DNA from: Diploscapter coronatus
Taxonomy: Eukaryota; Nematoda; Chromadorea; Rhabditida; Rhabditidae
NCBI GenBank assembly: GCA_964036155.1
Contig: OZ038423.1
Location: 70,881,249-70,945,248, forward strand
Reading direction: 5' to 3'
DNA length: 64,000 nucleotides
Shown: positions 1-12,599 of the stretch, piece after piece
Numbering within the stretch: the stretch's first letter is position 1
Layout: each line of letters starts with the position of its first letter
Translations under genes and position numbers: made by a program
The notes under the pieces: model-generated
What the model saw: the letters and a program-made list of their open reading frames with translations, nothing else
Told to the model about the DNA's origin: nothing
Database searches by the model: none

Positions 1-733
1 CTATTGCATAAGCCTAAATTTGAACTAATAGGCTTCTGCTTCCTAATCGTATTCGTTTCACTTGTCAAGTTGGCAATTATGAAGTATTTGAGGCGAAATG
101 TGCAAGATGATGAGTGAGTTTTCCGTCAAATTGAATCAGGAATTTTAGAATGTTTAGATTCGCCTCAAATAATGGAGAAACCACGAATTTCCAAAATGCG
201 AACACGATTCGAAACTACGAGACTTTTAATGAAAAATCGTCTCATAATCAAGAGATATTGGAATCACCAGCTAATGATCCGTAAGTTTTCCTATACTTTT
301 ATGGAGGATAAAGATGTTTTCCATGAAAATGAAACTTTGAGTGAAAAAAGTCGACAAGAATTGCATTTCTTCCATCTTGGAAGTCTATTTAAAAACTTGA
401 AAGTATGTGCTATTTCAGGAAAAGTATCCCAACTTATGATACAATAGTAAAGAAAAAGCCGAACTACTTCCTCACAAATAAATTCATCGTGCAATTTCAT
501 TGGATCACACAGGTAAGATATATCAAAATCTGTTTCTTGATTTGTAATTTTGTCAGGCTTTGCTGTTCATCATATTTTCTGCATTTTGTCTTGGTTTCTT
601 TTGGATTTATCCGAGATTTCATAGACACGTAAGTGAATAGTTTCATTTTTAGAAGAATTTTAATAGCTTCATTTATTTTTAGGTTTACGATGGTGATTGT
701 GACATTACAAAAGCGGAATTTATTATCCGATGA
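1..733 (+). CDS. 3' end of a multi-exon membrane protein, family not recognised (5' truncated by window)
   Basis: Five exons join in phase: 1-113, 158-280, 419-512, 557-628 and 683-733, stop TGA 731-733. The visible 117 residues hold a hydrophobic segment (GFCFLIVFVSLVKLAI), a polar Asn/Glu-rich linker, a second hydrophobic segment (ALLFIIFSAFCLGFFWIYP) and a short tail ending in AEFIIR. Every intron is GT-AG. The first has two in-frame acceptors (148 and 157) differing by three codons; the downstream one gives a 44-nt intron, closer to the other short introns here. Two membrane segments flanking a soluble loop suggest an integral membrane protein. I do not recognise the family, and the true reading frame start lies outside the window. 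Confidence 0.6.
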
Positions 734-2450
734 AAAATAACCATGCTGTTTGTTGATACCGAAATCTGGGAGGCATGCAAAGTGGTGCCCAGTTATTTTT
801 AGTGGTTAGAAAATCGAGAAATAGCACACGAAAGGGAGAGAGACTAGCCTAAAATCATTCTTTCTCCATTTATTTTCGACCTCCAAGATTTCGGCATCAA
901 TAATATCAGAAATTTCGAGTATATTTATATCATGATTCTACTTATGGCTTGGAGTAATACATTTTTGCCTCCGTGTTTTTTTTGAAAACTACAAAATATT
1001 ATGCTTTATGAAGTATGTGCTGAGTTGAAAAGTTAGATTATTTAGAAAAAAATCATGCAATTTGACAAAAAATAATATTCGGTTTTTAAATTTTTATTTT
1101 TCGAATTTTTTGTTTGGTTGAAGATCAGACAGGAAGGAGTTTGTAAAATGAAATAAAATCAATTTTAGACGTTAAAACCAGCATAATATGCGTTGAAAGT
1201 TTCGTGAAATTTGCCATGTTTTAAAAAATTTTTTGAGTTTTCCGAATTTCACCGAAACCTGCACAAACGCGTAAAAGTTTTTGAGATTTTTAGGGATTTT
1301 CCAATTTTTTTTGTACCTTGCACACACAAACACATTTTGGTGAGTTTCCCAAGCAAAATGAAAAGGAAAATGTTGATAAAACAAACTAAAATAGGATTCC
1401 CGCTAAAATAAAACAGGGAGATTAGATTTTTGCATTTTTAAAATAACTGATAGAGGATACGTTTGGATAAAATAAGATACATGTTAATTTTATCTGAAGG
1501 GTTCAATCTTTGAAAAATATGGTGTTAAAATGACCCTCCAGGTAAAATGCACGCAATGCTAACCCAATACATCACTACACTGATGATACGAATAAAATTA
1601 ACCCGTCGTTTGAAGATCTATCTTTTTAATTTCATCAGAAAAGCTGATCTTCAAACAGACGCAATTCACTCCCAATTTCCCATGGAAAAGCATCACTTTT
1701 CGACTAAAATCATGTTTCAAACTCAAACCAGAATTTTTAAAAGGAGAGGATAAAATAGAGTAAAAGAAATGAACGAACGAATATGAATTCCGTGCACCTA
1801 AAATAGAAGACCCCTTAAATTATAAGGTCATGGACTTTTATTTTAGGCTTACGATAAATAAAATGGCCCAGTTGAAATGATCAAATAAAACAAGGATAAC
1901 GATGATTTGGGAATAACTATCGCATTTTACATTCATCTTCTAAGAGAATTCTTTAGAAAATTTCTAGAAAAATTTCAATTATTCAATTGAAAATTTGCTA
2001 AAAATCCAAGAATAATGCAAAGATAATAAGGGTCATTTTAATGAATGGAACTTGTGGTTATTGAAAATTCAAAAACCGATAAAATTTAGGGTTGGATAAA
2101 GGATAAAACCGTGAAAAGTAGGGGAGAATAGGAACTCAAGTTATACTTATCTGATTTGATCTCTAAATTGCTTAGAATCTAGATATTTGAGTTTGAACTG
2201 ATTGATCTCATTTCGGGGCACAAGAGAATGGGTACAATGTTTCAGGACAGAAAAGGTGATGATTTAGGCAAGAATATAGGGTTATTTAAATGAAATTTTA
2301 GATTCTGACTCCTTAGAATGGACGCTTTTCCGATTTTCTGACTCAGGCTATTGCGGGGTGGTCTGAAAAAAAATAAAAAATTCACAATTTCCATACTTTT
2401 CAAATATTTTCTACCTGCTTTAGAAAATAATAAAGATATCTTTTTTAATT
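734..2450. other. Intergenic region with no supported gene
   Basis: AT-rich spacer between the tail-to-tail ends of the partial membrane protein gene and the PAIP1-like gene. It holds one inverted repeat (752-901) and a stretch from about 1380 to 2110 with many ATAAAAT-like words. The open frames here are short, lack splice context and look like chance. Confidence 0.6.
752..901. repeat. Inverted repeat, about 22-bp arms
   Basis: Arm 752-773 (GATACCGAAATCTGGGAGG core) is nearly the reverse complement of 880-901 (CCTCCAAGATTTCGGCATC core), with about 105 bp between. It could be a worn MITE or a hairpin just past the 3' end of the upstream gene. No target-site duplication was identified. Confidence 0.6.
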
Positions 2451-5400
2451 TCAAATCACCCCTACCTCTCCATCCCTGGGCGCCTCGGGAGTGTTTCTCT
2501 CGTCACTCTGTTCGCTCTCAGCCTTGTCTTCCTTTTTCAGATTCATCTCTGCGGTCTTTTTGCTGAGTTCCTCCTCCTGCAGAAACTGATCGTACTCGTC
2601 GTCGATTGACGTGTCCGTCTCCGTCTCCGTTTGGCCTAAAGTTTCAATTATTTCATCTTTTTATTTTAATTTTACATTTAAGGACATATTTTATGAAATA
2701 TCACTTTCAAGTAAGAATAATCAAGAAAATGAGATTATTTTTAGTTGATCAAGATATAGAACTAGGATAAGCCTTTTTTATAATCATTATGTATAGAGTG
2801 ATATAGTTGAGTAATTAATGAGAGTTCTAAAAATGAAAAATAGCATTTAAAAATACTAACCATCGAGTTTGCCGAAATGCGCCTCCAAGAAGTCCCTCTC
2901 CTCGTCGTTCAACTCGAGCTCCTCCCCATTCATGCCCACAATCGAGCCGGACGGGGCTGCCACGTTTCCAGAGTAGCTGCTAAATTTACAATGAAAGAGA
3001 CGAAGTATAATATTTTAGAACTTAAAATTAAAAAATGTTACTATATCGTAATATACAAAGAAATTTATCAGAGCATACCCCTCCCATTATTTCGAAGGGA
3101 GGTATTGTAGAACTTTCTTAGGAACATTTCTTGATTCAAGAAAATTTGTGATCAACATTTTCTACTCTACGAATTGAAAAAAAATCCCACTTGTAGGCAT
3201 TCCGATTGCCTCCCCAGTTGTTCTTGCGAAGATCGACGAGGGAGAGCAGTTGGGTTTTGATGGTCTCCGACAGCTGTGGGTGACCGACTCCATAGGCGCC
3301 CAGCATGGTGAGGATATCGTTGAGTGCGTCCTGGCCCTCCTTCGTCGAATCCAACTCGTATCCGCACAACTAAGATATATATTTTTTGTTTCCTTCAAAA
3401 GTATCTTTTTATTTCATTGCGTCATTTTAAAACTTTCACTTGCAAAATAAACTCGAAAATGAATGCTTGTAAGATTAATTGAAAACTTATCACTGGCAAA
3501 AGATGTTTTATAGGAAAAGGACAAATTTATTCACGACTAGGGAGTACTTGTTAAAAAATTTCAAAACTCGCACCTTGATGATCTGCATGACGGTCTTCAT
3601 GGATTCGTTGTTGACCATGGAAGGATTCTGCTTCCTGTCGATGATGTCGTTGATCTGCTGCAGAACCGCCTCGCCGAATTTCGCGAACTTTGTTCCGTTC
3701 TCCTGAAAAATTCAAATTAGAAATTCGCACTACTTAGAAAATGAAGTTGTCACATCTTTTTTTATCTTTTATAACTTCTAAATTTGATGCTCTAATTTCC
3801 GAAAATATAATCTGAAAAAGGGTAGTTTACTGAAATGGAATGTAAAATAAGAATACTTGGGAAAAGGTCCTTTAAATAAAAATACAAATTTGTTTAGAGA
3901 TAAAAAAAAATTAGACTTACAGTAAGGACTTTGTCATAGACCTCGCCGAAGAAGACGAGCAGATTGCACCGTTCGTCGAGACGGTCGGATTTGAGCTCGG
4001 TCCGATTGGAGTGGATCTGCTTCAGCACAGGAATGATGCCTTCCATGGTAAACGAGGGGATCTAAATTAGGAAAAAACTACTCGAAAAAATAATTCGGAA
4101 GAATGCTAAGCATATTATTATTTTAAGTAAGTTGCAAGATTAAAGAATTACTGGTGTTTTGAGTTTCGAATAAAAAACTATTAGGAAATTCAAGAAATTT
4201 AAACAAAAATAGACCAACTGGAAGTTATTCTTTTCTGCAATCTCCGTATTATTTTTAAAATGCAAAACATTTAGTTGTGTGATAAGAGATAGAGTGAATT
4301 GATGATTTCGCATTTTTTTTTTATCTTTAAGAGAACAATCAAATTTACCTCGGCAGCAAGATAGCCCAACAATTTCGCCAGGATGTACTGCGGATTGCCG
4401 GCCATCATCACAGTGGGGGAGATTGCGGTGGCCTGAAAATATCAATATACTGACATGTTTATAATCTTCTCTCATGCGAAAACATAATATTAAAGATCTA
4501 TAAACAAATAAAACAACTACAAGTTTTTTTCTTTATAAAACTGTCCCCACCATTTCACAGATGGTTCTGACGGCGGTCTTCCACACGTCCTTGTATTGCT
4601 GGACCTGGAGAATACGCTCCTTGATTGCAAAGGACCAGCTGCCGAAGTCGTCCACGTCGCCCAGTAGCTGCTCCAGTCCGATCAGGATCTGAAAAATTTT
4701 AATTCCGCCACTAACTATGGCAGTTTTCGAAATCACCCCTCTTCCCTTTTCGCTGGTTTTATAAGGATTTGAAAATGTTGAATACTGACCCCCTAATTTG
4801 AGTTTCTTAGCTTCTTTCTCATTTCTTTTCAGATCAAACCTATCAAATTTTTTTAAAATGCTTATCTTATCTTTTTTTCTAAATTTCCGAAAAAAAAACA
4901 TTTTCAATATCATTCTTAGGGAGTTTCGTCGTTGATTTCGTCAAAACTAAAAATTCGCATGCGCTCAGCGCGATTATCGTCAATTTCTCTCGTCCAATAT
5001 TTCGTCTCTCTGTAAGCTGCCTGCCCCTGCCCGCATTGCAATTTCAGGCTGCAGCTTTCTTCATTGATTCAGGAATCAGATTGGCGTACCTCGGTGAGAA
5101 CGGCCTGATGCGAACTCTTGGTCATTTCGTCCTGCAGTTCTTCGCTCGGCACATATTGACCCGAACCTTGACCATAGCCAATCTAACAAATTTCACCATC
5201 TTTACAAAGAAAAAAATATTAAAAAGCAGGAGGGTTTACTGTCGATTCTAATGGATCGTTCAACAAGTTTCAGAGTTCAAAAATATCAGCATATTTTCCT
5301 TGAAAATTTAATAAAATAGAAGTATCAGGGTAAAAATGCCAGTTTTAAATGTCCAGAAAACTCGTTGAATGACCCATAATTAATGATCAGTTATACTATT

Positions 5401-8400
5401 ATTTTTATCGCGTGTATAGTTTCAAGATGAGAACTCCGTAACTAATCGCCAACAAAAATCGACAGTAATAAAGGCAAACTTCTATTAGAAATTTTCAGAC
5501 TGACTTGGTCATCGTACTGTCCTCCGTCATTTTCGAAAAGGGCGTCGAAGTCGTCCTGTGGCTGGCCCCCATCGAAGTAAGCCGGCTGGCCCTGCCCGAC
5601 CACGTGCGAATCCACCATCGAGTTGTGACTGGACTGGCTCTGATGACCGAACAAAGCTGCCTGAAAAGGGATAATGGTTGAACACTTTCAAAATGAAAGG
5701 GGTGGATTTCAAAAAGTCAAAAACTTGAGGAAATATTAAAATGTTCAAATTTGATAGAGAAAATTTTGCTATAAAATAGTGCTTGATAAAAACTGATAAA
5801 ACTATTCGCATACAAAATATTGAGCATCGATTGACAGTTTTAGCTTTAGCTGATGAATATTTGTGAATGTTAGATTTAAAAAAAGAACAAAAAAGAAATA
5901 ATTAAATCATAGAGAAAAGTTTGAGAAAAGATATCAGTAATCAGTTAATTTTTCTCATTTTCTTGCAGCACCGCCCTGCACGCTCCTATCTTCATCACAT
6001 GCGCGATTGTAAACCCGTAAACAAGGCAGTTATCTTTGCTTTGCAAGGTCGAATTTGAACAATTTCAAAACACCCCCTATCCCCCTATCGATTTGGGAAC
6101 AATGAAGTTCAGCAATCTCAATGAAAAAAAGGAAAATACGTGGCGTAAAAAGTTGATGTGCGAACAATGATTTTTTAAAAATTATTTTGTGTAAACTAGG
6201 AGTGTTTTTAAAAAGTGGCATGGAGATCTGTAAAGTTGTAATACTCTTACTCATAAGCCATAGATAAATGATGAATCGATAAAATTACTAACAGGCGAGT
6301 TCTAAAACTTAATCCTATTGTTTGCCATTACTACGCTTTCTTTGCAAAATTTTCAAAAATCACCTCCTTTCAGAAAAGGGGATGCGGGTGATTTTTAGAA
6401 AGCTTCGAAAATAAGCTCGAGGTCTAAAATTGTTCGATTTCAATCTCATTTCGGATCGATATTTCGAAAAACTAAAGAGGACAGTGCTAGCGAGTGAAAA
6501 GCGAATAGTGGGGACATTTGAGAGGGAGAGAGAGAGAAAGAAGATAGAGCTCATAGAGAGAGAAAGAACAAGAAAAAGAAAGAACACAAAGCCCCCTCTT
6601 TCGTAGGTCAATCAACATACAGACAGTCCCTCCGAATAACCAAGTCTGTTTTTCAAAATGAGTAAACAAAAATACAAAGAAGCGCATTTTCACTCAAATA
6701 CCGCACCCACTTTCATTTTACCGAAAAAAGTGCAGAGAATAACGTTCGCATTTTCAAGTGTCATTGTATTTTCCCTCAACATTATTAATTTTTTATCGGA
6801 TACTTTTCAGGGTATTATGAAAAGATCGTAGATTATACTCAGGAAAAGCAATGTTCTCTAAGTCGTTCCTCAAAATGCATGTATAGACTTTAGCAAACAA
6901 ATAGGATAGTGTATGTACTATGGGAAAATGTATAGAAAAATGCGGGATTGGGAATTAAAGATCCTATAAGCAGAGATCGCAAATACTTTTTCAAATTCGA
7001 TGTTGGTGGAATTTCGAATTGGCGAAACTATTGTGGGACCCTTCAAATACACATATCAAGAAGGAGTTTTCAAGCTGGTTCAGTCTAAACCCCCTACTTA
7101 GGTTGATAATTTCCATCCCAAATGGCCTTAATTTTTGGGGCGAAGATTGGCATTTTCATTTATTGCTGAATCATTTGATTCAGACACGGCTCATCTCTTT
7201 CTGAAACCAGCGAATTTCACTAATAATTATTCAGCCAACTCAGTTCCTTGCCGATGGTGAGTTTTGAAAATGAGCAAAACTTTGTGAGCATAGCTGGCAA
7301 GAATTTCGAAATTCTGCAAAAGTTTTCGTTTATCTCACGAGACCAGGTCGACGATGTCATTTACCGAATTTTGCTTGAATTTGTCACATTCAAACTCGAC
7401 CATTTGCATTCTTTATTTATAAAATAAAGTATCATAGCGGATTCATATGGTGGTTCCCCTCTAACTGAACTTTCAAAGATAAAACGAGTAATTATATCGA
7501 CTTCTATGTTTCAAATCAATCAATTAGCACACCTGGGAGTTGCTGTAGTTGGTCGGATTGCCGTATCCCTGGCCCTGCTGCACATGCATCGAGCCGTAGT
7601 CCGCGGAGTCACCACTCATCGAGTGTCCGTGCCCAGACACGCTCAGGCCGTCGAACTGCAAATTTTCCAAAATTATCGATCTTTCCGGATTTAAATATTT
7701 ATAAGTTTTTTAAACTTGTTCAATTTCATTAGGAAATTGAACTTTTATGAAATATAAAATCGAGATAAATGTTTTTCGTGAAAGAATAAGTCATTTTCAA
7801 TTTTCGAAAAAGATCGCGATTTTACCCGACTGATGACAGCGTCAGGATTAAAATTGTGCCTGGGCACGAAGGTGGGCGCGTTCGGATTAAATCTCGGATG
7901 CGACGGAACGGACGGCGGTTGCATGGGCACTCTCTGCTGCTGCTGCTGCATCGAGTGACCGCCGTAGTGAACCGAGCCATGGCCGCCCATTGACGCCTGG
8001 AATCATGTTTCTAATCCAAAAATTTACTCTTCGACAAAGTCGAAGACTTGATATTCTTATTAGCGCATCCTTAAACCAATTTTAGTATTTTTATTAGTTT
8101 CGGGAAATAGAAGCTTATTGTACTCTTTTACCTCCTCTTTGCATCTGTAATTTTTTTAATTTGATGAAAGGCAAAAAGAGAAAGCTAGACAACGAAAACT
8201 AGAAAGAGGGGAAATTTTGATGTCTTTTTTGTTTCGTACCTGAGGCCCCTGGTACTGAGACGGGGCTGACGCTGGCACAGAGCCGCGCGACCAACGCATG
8301 TTCGGATTGGCGTTAGCTCCTGAGCCCATCATGTAGTTGTGGGCTGGAAATTTTTGAATTTTATAAAATGGGATTCAAATAGACATTTCATCATTGAATT

Positions 8401-10774
8401 ATTGATCACGCTTATGAAACTTTGAAATATCTAGGATTTTGAAATTTTACGTAAAGACCAGACTTGTAAGGAAATAGTCGCAATTGCAATGCAGTTGTGG
8501 TGGCAAATTTCGGAAAAGTTGCAAGTCTGGTGAAGAAAAAAATCGAAAATATTCCATTTGTGAACTGAGTACTCCTTATTGAGAAAATAGCCTAAATTTT
8601 TACAATTTTCACTGCTCTTGATATTTAGACACGAGATTTCAAAATATTTCCGAAAATATTCATCCCTTTCGAAAAACCACGATAATTCCCTGCTTCTGCC
8701 TGACAAATGAAATTTCGTAGATTTTGACAAGTTTTAAAGATGAAATAATCTCACAGTCGTATCCCTGTCCTTGATGCATTCCACCGAATCCGTGCTGTTG
8801 CTGGTTGTAGGCGGCAGGCAGATTGTAGGCCGCGGAGGGCGGGTAGCCAGAGGACCGCCGAGAGTGCTCAGACGGGTCGTAGTAGCCTGGAAATGGGAAT
8901 TTATGTTTAAATTAAAATAAAAATATCTGAAAACTCCAAATGATGTTATTTTGAATGAAACTTCAATTTATTTTAGTCGTCGAATGAACATGTTTTTGAA
9001 TGTATTAGAGAAAATTTTTTTCTCAATAATGTGCATCGCCCTTGATATCTTGAAAATCACAAATCACAAGAAATTGAAATAATAAAATGATGATAATTTA
9101 TAGGAAAAATTCCGTATTGTGAATGACCGATAACTTGAAACGAGGTAAAAAGGAGCGTCTTTCTTTCTCTGCCTTCTTTGAACCTTAGAATGTGCAAGAG
9201 CTAAGCATTTGTTCATTAGGCAATTTGCCCATTTCGTTTTCGGTTTGCACGTTTTTAAGGACAATTATTGATAACTAGTCGGTTAATTTCTATCCATATT
9301 GGTAGAGGAAAATAATTAGAAAGTGCCTGTCGCGAAAATTCCGTTAAATTCGATGAACGAGTGAAGAAAAACGAAAGAAAATAAAATAATCAATCGTCAA
9401 AAGAACAAATGTCATCCAGCGCGTGCTTTTCAAGGCTCAAAAGAGGGGAAAAAAGAGACGCTCTTTTTATTATCTCGTCTCATGTTATCAGTCATTTACA
9501 ATACCCCCGCCATGATGAGAATGGGGTTGGGTCTGGTGCGACGGAGCGCCTCCGTAGTTGGAGGGATACATGGTCGATTGCTGGTGGAGGTGGAGTTGCT
9601 GAAATCAAATGTTATCCTTTTCACCCGAAGTCAATTGTAGCCTGGGTTCAAAATGTCAAAATATACATGTAAAAACAGCCAACTCTTCGGGATACTACAA
9701 CTTTTAATGAGGAATAAATTATCAAACTTGTGCTATTTTGAGCCTAAAAATTGAAAAATTTGGCACCTGATGGAACAGGCCGGAACCGCCTCGGTGCGTG
9801 CTGCTGCCACTCGAAGAGGGAATGGTCCAATTAATCTAATTCAAAGGCTGCTGATGAGCAGGTACGTGTGGAAATAGAGCTGAAAAAAGTGCGATTTTGA
9901 CCCGAAAAAAATCGAAAACTCAAAGGTTCATGCAAAAAATGCCTCGAGTTTGAAAATCGAAACAAAAATGGGCGGGACTAATGCGTTTGAAACCGAAAAC
10001 GAATGCGCTCCGTTGTCAATTAATTCGATTTTCGCATAGTGGCTGTTCAATAATTTTCCGTGGTTCAGAGCTAGCATTTTTATCTTCTTCCATAATATAT
10101 TTCGGTCAAGACAAATTGAAATATGCTAATTTTGAAAGTTTCGAGGAAATTATTGAACGTCCCTCCAATAATTATCGGATAAAAACAAGGATCATTTGAA
10201 ATTTTTCGATCATCTGACTGAAACTGACGCGAAGCGAAAACAAGGAAAAGAGGCTGGCGGCCGTAGAGAATCGGCAACCAGACGAGGGCAGCCTAATGGC
10301 AGAGTAAACCGGGGAGGAGGAGACGCAGAGGCAGAGGCGAGGGCACAGACACAAGGCCTAGGGTGTGGGTATGATGATGAGAGTAGGGAGGGTGCATGGA
10401 ACGACGCACCACAGCACACCAGGAGTGAATGACGATGATGCGAAGGTGACATCGACATCGGGTAGGCCACCGGTACGGACTAGAATGTGAAACTTTTAAT
10501 CGAGAATGTTTGGTTAGCCGCAAATTTTGGTGCAAGAGAGTCCAGCATAAAAAATAAAAAATTTTCACGACTGATCCGCAACTTTTCCATTCATCGACAA
10601 ATTCCTGACTACCTGTATAGGGTGTAAAGGTGTCTGATGAAATGCGTGCATGAGCGGAATCGGTACGGGTCTATGTCCTAGATGAGCAGCGGGAGTGTAG
10701 CGCAATACGGGATGATGGCCGCGATGGTTAGTAGGGGCGAGTCGACTTTCTGACTGGCACATCTTCAGACACAT
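2451..10774 (-). CDS. PAIP1: PAIP1-like poly(A)-binding-protein-interacting translation factor
   Basis: Seventeen exons join in phase to 711 codons plus stop: 10774-10613, 10479-10420, 9835-9767, 9598-9505, 8886-8755, 8343-8240, 7996-7826, 7655-7533, 5660-5505, 5182-5090, 4688-4551, 4432-4349, 4061-3921, 3702-3574, 3369-3191, 2976-2861 and 2635-2451. Residues 1-380 are low-complexity (His, Gly, Gln, Ser, Tyr, Pro) with a Q5 run near 224. A PAM2 motif (FNPNAPTFVP, about 243-252) would bind the MLLE domain of poly(A)-binding protein. About 390-604 matches a MIF4G domain, ending LLSLVDLRKNNW, close to the end of the human PAIP1 MIF4G. The acidic tail with DDEYDQFLQEEE (about 662-673) fits PAM1. 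PAM2, MIF4G and acidic PAM1 in this order is the PAIP1 arrangement, so a role in linking mRNA poly(A) tails to eIF4A/eIF3 is inferred. It is longer than human PAIP1 (about 479 aa) through its N-terminal region. The first three exons are less certain than the rest. Confidence 0.85.
5661..7532 (-). other. Large intron (1.87 kb) of the PAIP1-like gene with a GA-rich tract
   Basis: No exon supported by phase was found. A purine tract of GAGA/GAAA repeats lies at about 6516-6590 on the + strand. The rest is AT-rich and unremarkable. Confidence 0.6.
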
Positions 10775-11158
10775 GCAGCGGTGCAGCCGATGGTAATGAT
10801 CGGCATTCCAATTTTACTTGGTTGAAAGTCAAACTTAAATGCTCAGATGAATCACAAATTTCATGGATCGAGATGAAGTTTGACCTTTTAGTTATTAGAT
10901 TAAAAAATCCCTAGCTCTTGTAATAATCCTCATGATTCAATGTTGCAATTATCTATTGTCGATGGACAAAGAAGGCTAATTATTGCCGATAACTCTGCAG
11001 TATGACCCCAGAATTAGCCATCATCACAACAAATGACCGCATGCAATTAGCTGCATTTTATTTGAGAAACCGATTTGGATCAATTTCATTTCATTCGAAG
11101 ACATTATAGTTCTGCAGAATTTCGCCTACCCATTTCTCTCAATCTCTAACCGTTTTAG
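10775..11158. other. Divergent intergenic region (likely 5' regulatory DNA)
   Basis: This 384-bp gap lies between the start of the PAIP1-like gene (-) and the first exon of the small-gene pair (+), so promoters for both should lie here or in nearby leaders. I see no recognisable motif beyond the TTTTAG acceptor-like site ending at 11158. Confidence 0.4.
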
Positions 11159-11159
11159 A
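11151..11159 (+). promoter_or_regulatory. Likely trans-splice acceptor before small gene A
   Basis: CGTTTTAG ends at 11158, three bases before the ATG at 11162, with a pyrimidine-rich run (CATTTCTCTCAATC) upstream. In nematodes an acceptor with no cis donor close to the ATG usually marks spliced-leader addition. That reading is inferred from position. Confidence 0.45.
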
Positions 11160-11161
11160 GG

Positions 11162-11639
11162 ATGGAGCTATTCGAAAAGAAACGTCTTCAGGCAGATCAA
11201 CAAAAAATACGGTAGATCGATTTTTGCAGTCTCAAAAACCTCGGAACTGTAGCTTAAATGGCCGAAAACTATTCTTTCTAAAAATCTTATTTGCAGAAGC
11301 TCATTTTTCCTATTTTTAAGGGTAAAACTAGCTGACGCAAAATCAAGCTACAAAAATTTCTGACGTTCGATGATTTTTGTAAAAATTAGGCAATTCCAGT
11401 TGGGAGAAATGGCAGATGGATAAACGCGAAGCGGAGCAGAGAGCGAAAGAGTTCGCCGCCTATTGGAGAAGACGTCACGAGGAGGACAAGGACTTATGGA
11501 GGGATAAGGTTATTTCCAAAACATTTGTAATTAAAACACTCGTTGTTGTCTCCGAAATGATAGATTGCAGAGGGGAGTGGAACGCGCATTCGCGAAAAGT
11601 GAAAGAGAAGGCAGGACAGACAAAGACGCAGAGGCATAA
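11162..11639 (+). CDS. Small highly charged helical protein, unrecognised (75 aa)
   Basis: Three exons, 11162-11211, 11400-11508 and 11571-11639, join in phase and end at TAA 11637-11639. The protein is rich in Lys, Arg, Glu and Trp, with heptad-like spacing (MELFEKKRLQADQQ, KREAEQRAKEFAAYWRRR) suggesting one long amphipathic helix or coiled coil. It has no signal peptide or cysteine. AATAAA at 11767-11772 may be its poly(A) signal. A second small gene starts 267 bp downstream on the same strand. I do not recognise a family. The consistent phases and flanking splice sites argue that it is real. Confidence 0.55.
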
Positions 11640-11873
11640 CGGTTAATATCGCGGGTATCAGGGCTGGACGAAAATGAAAATTTTGACAATCCGGAAACGG
11701 AATTCTGTCCAGCTCTCGTGGTGGATACCCCTTCCCCCTCTTTCTGCAATCTATCATCTGAGGGTCAATAAAGAGTACCTCTGCAGAGATTTCATGTGCA
11801 ATGCATGCACTTTTGACGCAAATTTATAGTTGTAGCATGATGATGTGTAATTATAGACTCATGATAAAGAAAT

Positions 11874-11882
11874 ACATTTTAG
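11874..11882 (+). promoter_or_regulatory. Likely trans-splice acceptor before small gene B
   Basis: ACATTTTAG lies about 25 bp upstream of the ATG at 11907 and follows a candidate AATAAA (11767) of the upstream gene by about 110 bp. This is the spacing seen between genes of nematode operons. SL2-type trans-splicing is an inference. Confidence 0.4.
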
Positions 11883-11906
11883 GACTTTGCAAATGCCAAC
11901 GACAAG

Positions 11907-12239
11907 ATGAGTAGAGCCGGGTACAAGGGAAAGCATGGAAACTTGGAAATTCCAGGTTTGGGTAAATCTAAAAAAAAAAAAGTGAAAACTTCCTTTCAGA
12001 AGACAAACGCATCGAGCAAGAAGCGCTTTACATGCAAGTTACCGTCGGAGATCATGGTAGCATTTTTCTCAATAGAAGACATTTTATTCATTTCAGATGG
12101 CAACAAGCAAATCCGTTGTGCCAGAGAATGGGAGAAACTGATGGGAATGACCCGAATCAACGCTCAGCGACTATTCATCAAGAATGCCAACAAACTCCTG
12201 ACGAGATATGGGTGGAATCCTCCTGAGGGATGGTACTAA
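11907..12239 (+). CDS. Small basic protein, unrecognised (84 aa), second gene of candidate operon
   Basis: Exons 11907-11961, 12000-12056 and 12097-12239 join in phase and end at TAA 12237-12239. AATAAA follows at about 12283. The introns are 38 and 40 nt. The unspliced DNA is also open across both introns because of their sequence, but that reading gives a Lys-run insert and is less likely than the spliced form. The C-terminal half (REWEKLMGMTRINAQRLFIK, then GWNPPEGWY) looks like a compact folded end with conserved-looking aromatics. There is no signal peptide or membrane segment. The family is not recognised. Confidence 0.55.
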   Translation: MSRAGYKGKHGNLEIPGLGKSKKKKVKTSFQKTNASSKKRFTCKLPSEIMVAFFSIEDILFISDGNKQIRCAREWEKLMGMTRINAQRLFIKNANKLLTRYGWNPPEGWY

Positions 12240-12341
12240 CTGATATTATCTTCATTTAATTCATTCATATTCTTTCTGTCAAGAATAAACTAATAATATT
12301 TCCTGTATGAAGACCACATAATCTTACATAATACGATTGAA

Positions 12342-12455
12342 GAGCAATTGAATAATTCGTTACTTCGTTAAGGGTATAAGAGACAAGTTAGGAAGGGGTA
12401 TTTTCCCGTACTACTTCGTAGACAACAAAGTAACGAATTATTACCTAGGTTGCTC
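12342..12455. mobile_element. Palindromic MITE-like element (family copy 1)
   Basis: Terminal arms GAGCAATTGAATAATTCG...CTTCGTT (12342-12369) and its near reverse complement (12424-12455) enclose about 55 bp. A related, more diverged copy lies at 15504-15607 inside an acetylcholinesterase intron. It has no coding capacity. Confidence 0.65.
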
Positions 12456-12520
12456 GACTGAAACCATCAATTTGGAAGTGAACATTTTAAAGGACCTTAT
12501 GAAATTCCGATACACGTTTT

Positions 12521-12594
12521 CTCGTATCCACGGATTTTCGTCACTTGAAATCTCGCGACAAACTGCTGACAAGTGAAAATCCGTGTGGATCGCG
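12521..12594. repeat. Imperfect hairpin-forming inverted repeat
   Basis: ATCCACGGATTTTCGTCACTTG at about 12524 pairs with CAAGTGAAAATCCGTGTGGAT at about 12571. The arms are about 20 bp and the loop about 26 bp. It lies in intergenic DNA with no gene assigned. Confidence 0.5.
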
Positions 12595-12599
12595 AAAAA

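Noticed and set aside
11907..12239. Single unspliced 110-codon gene instead of three exons
   Set aside because: The spliced form uses good GTAAAT/TTTCAG and GTAGCA/TTTCAG sites with matching phases; the unspliced reading translates intron A-runs into lysines.
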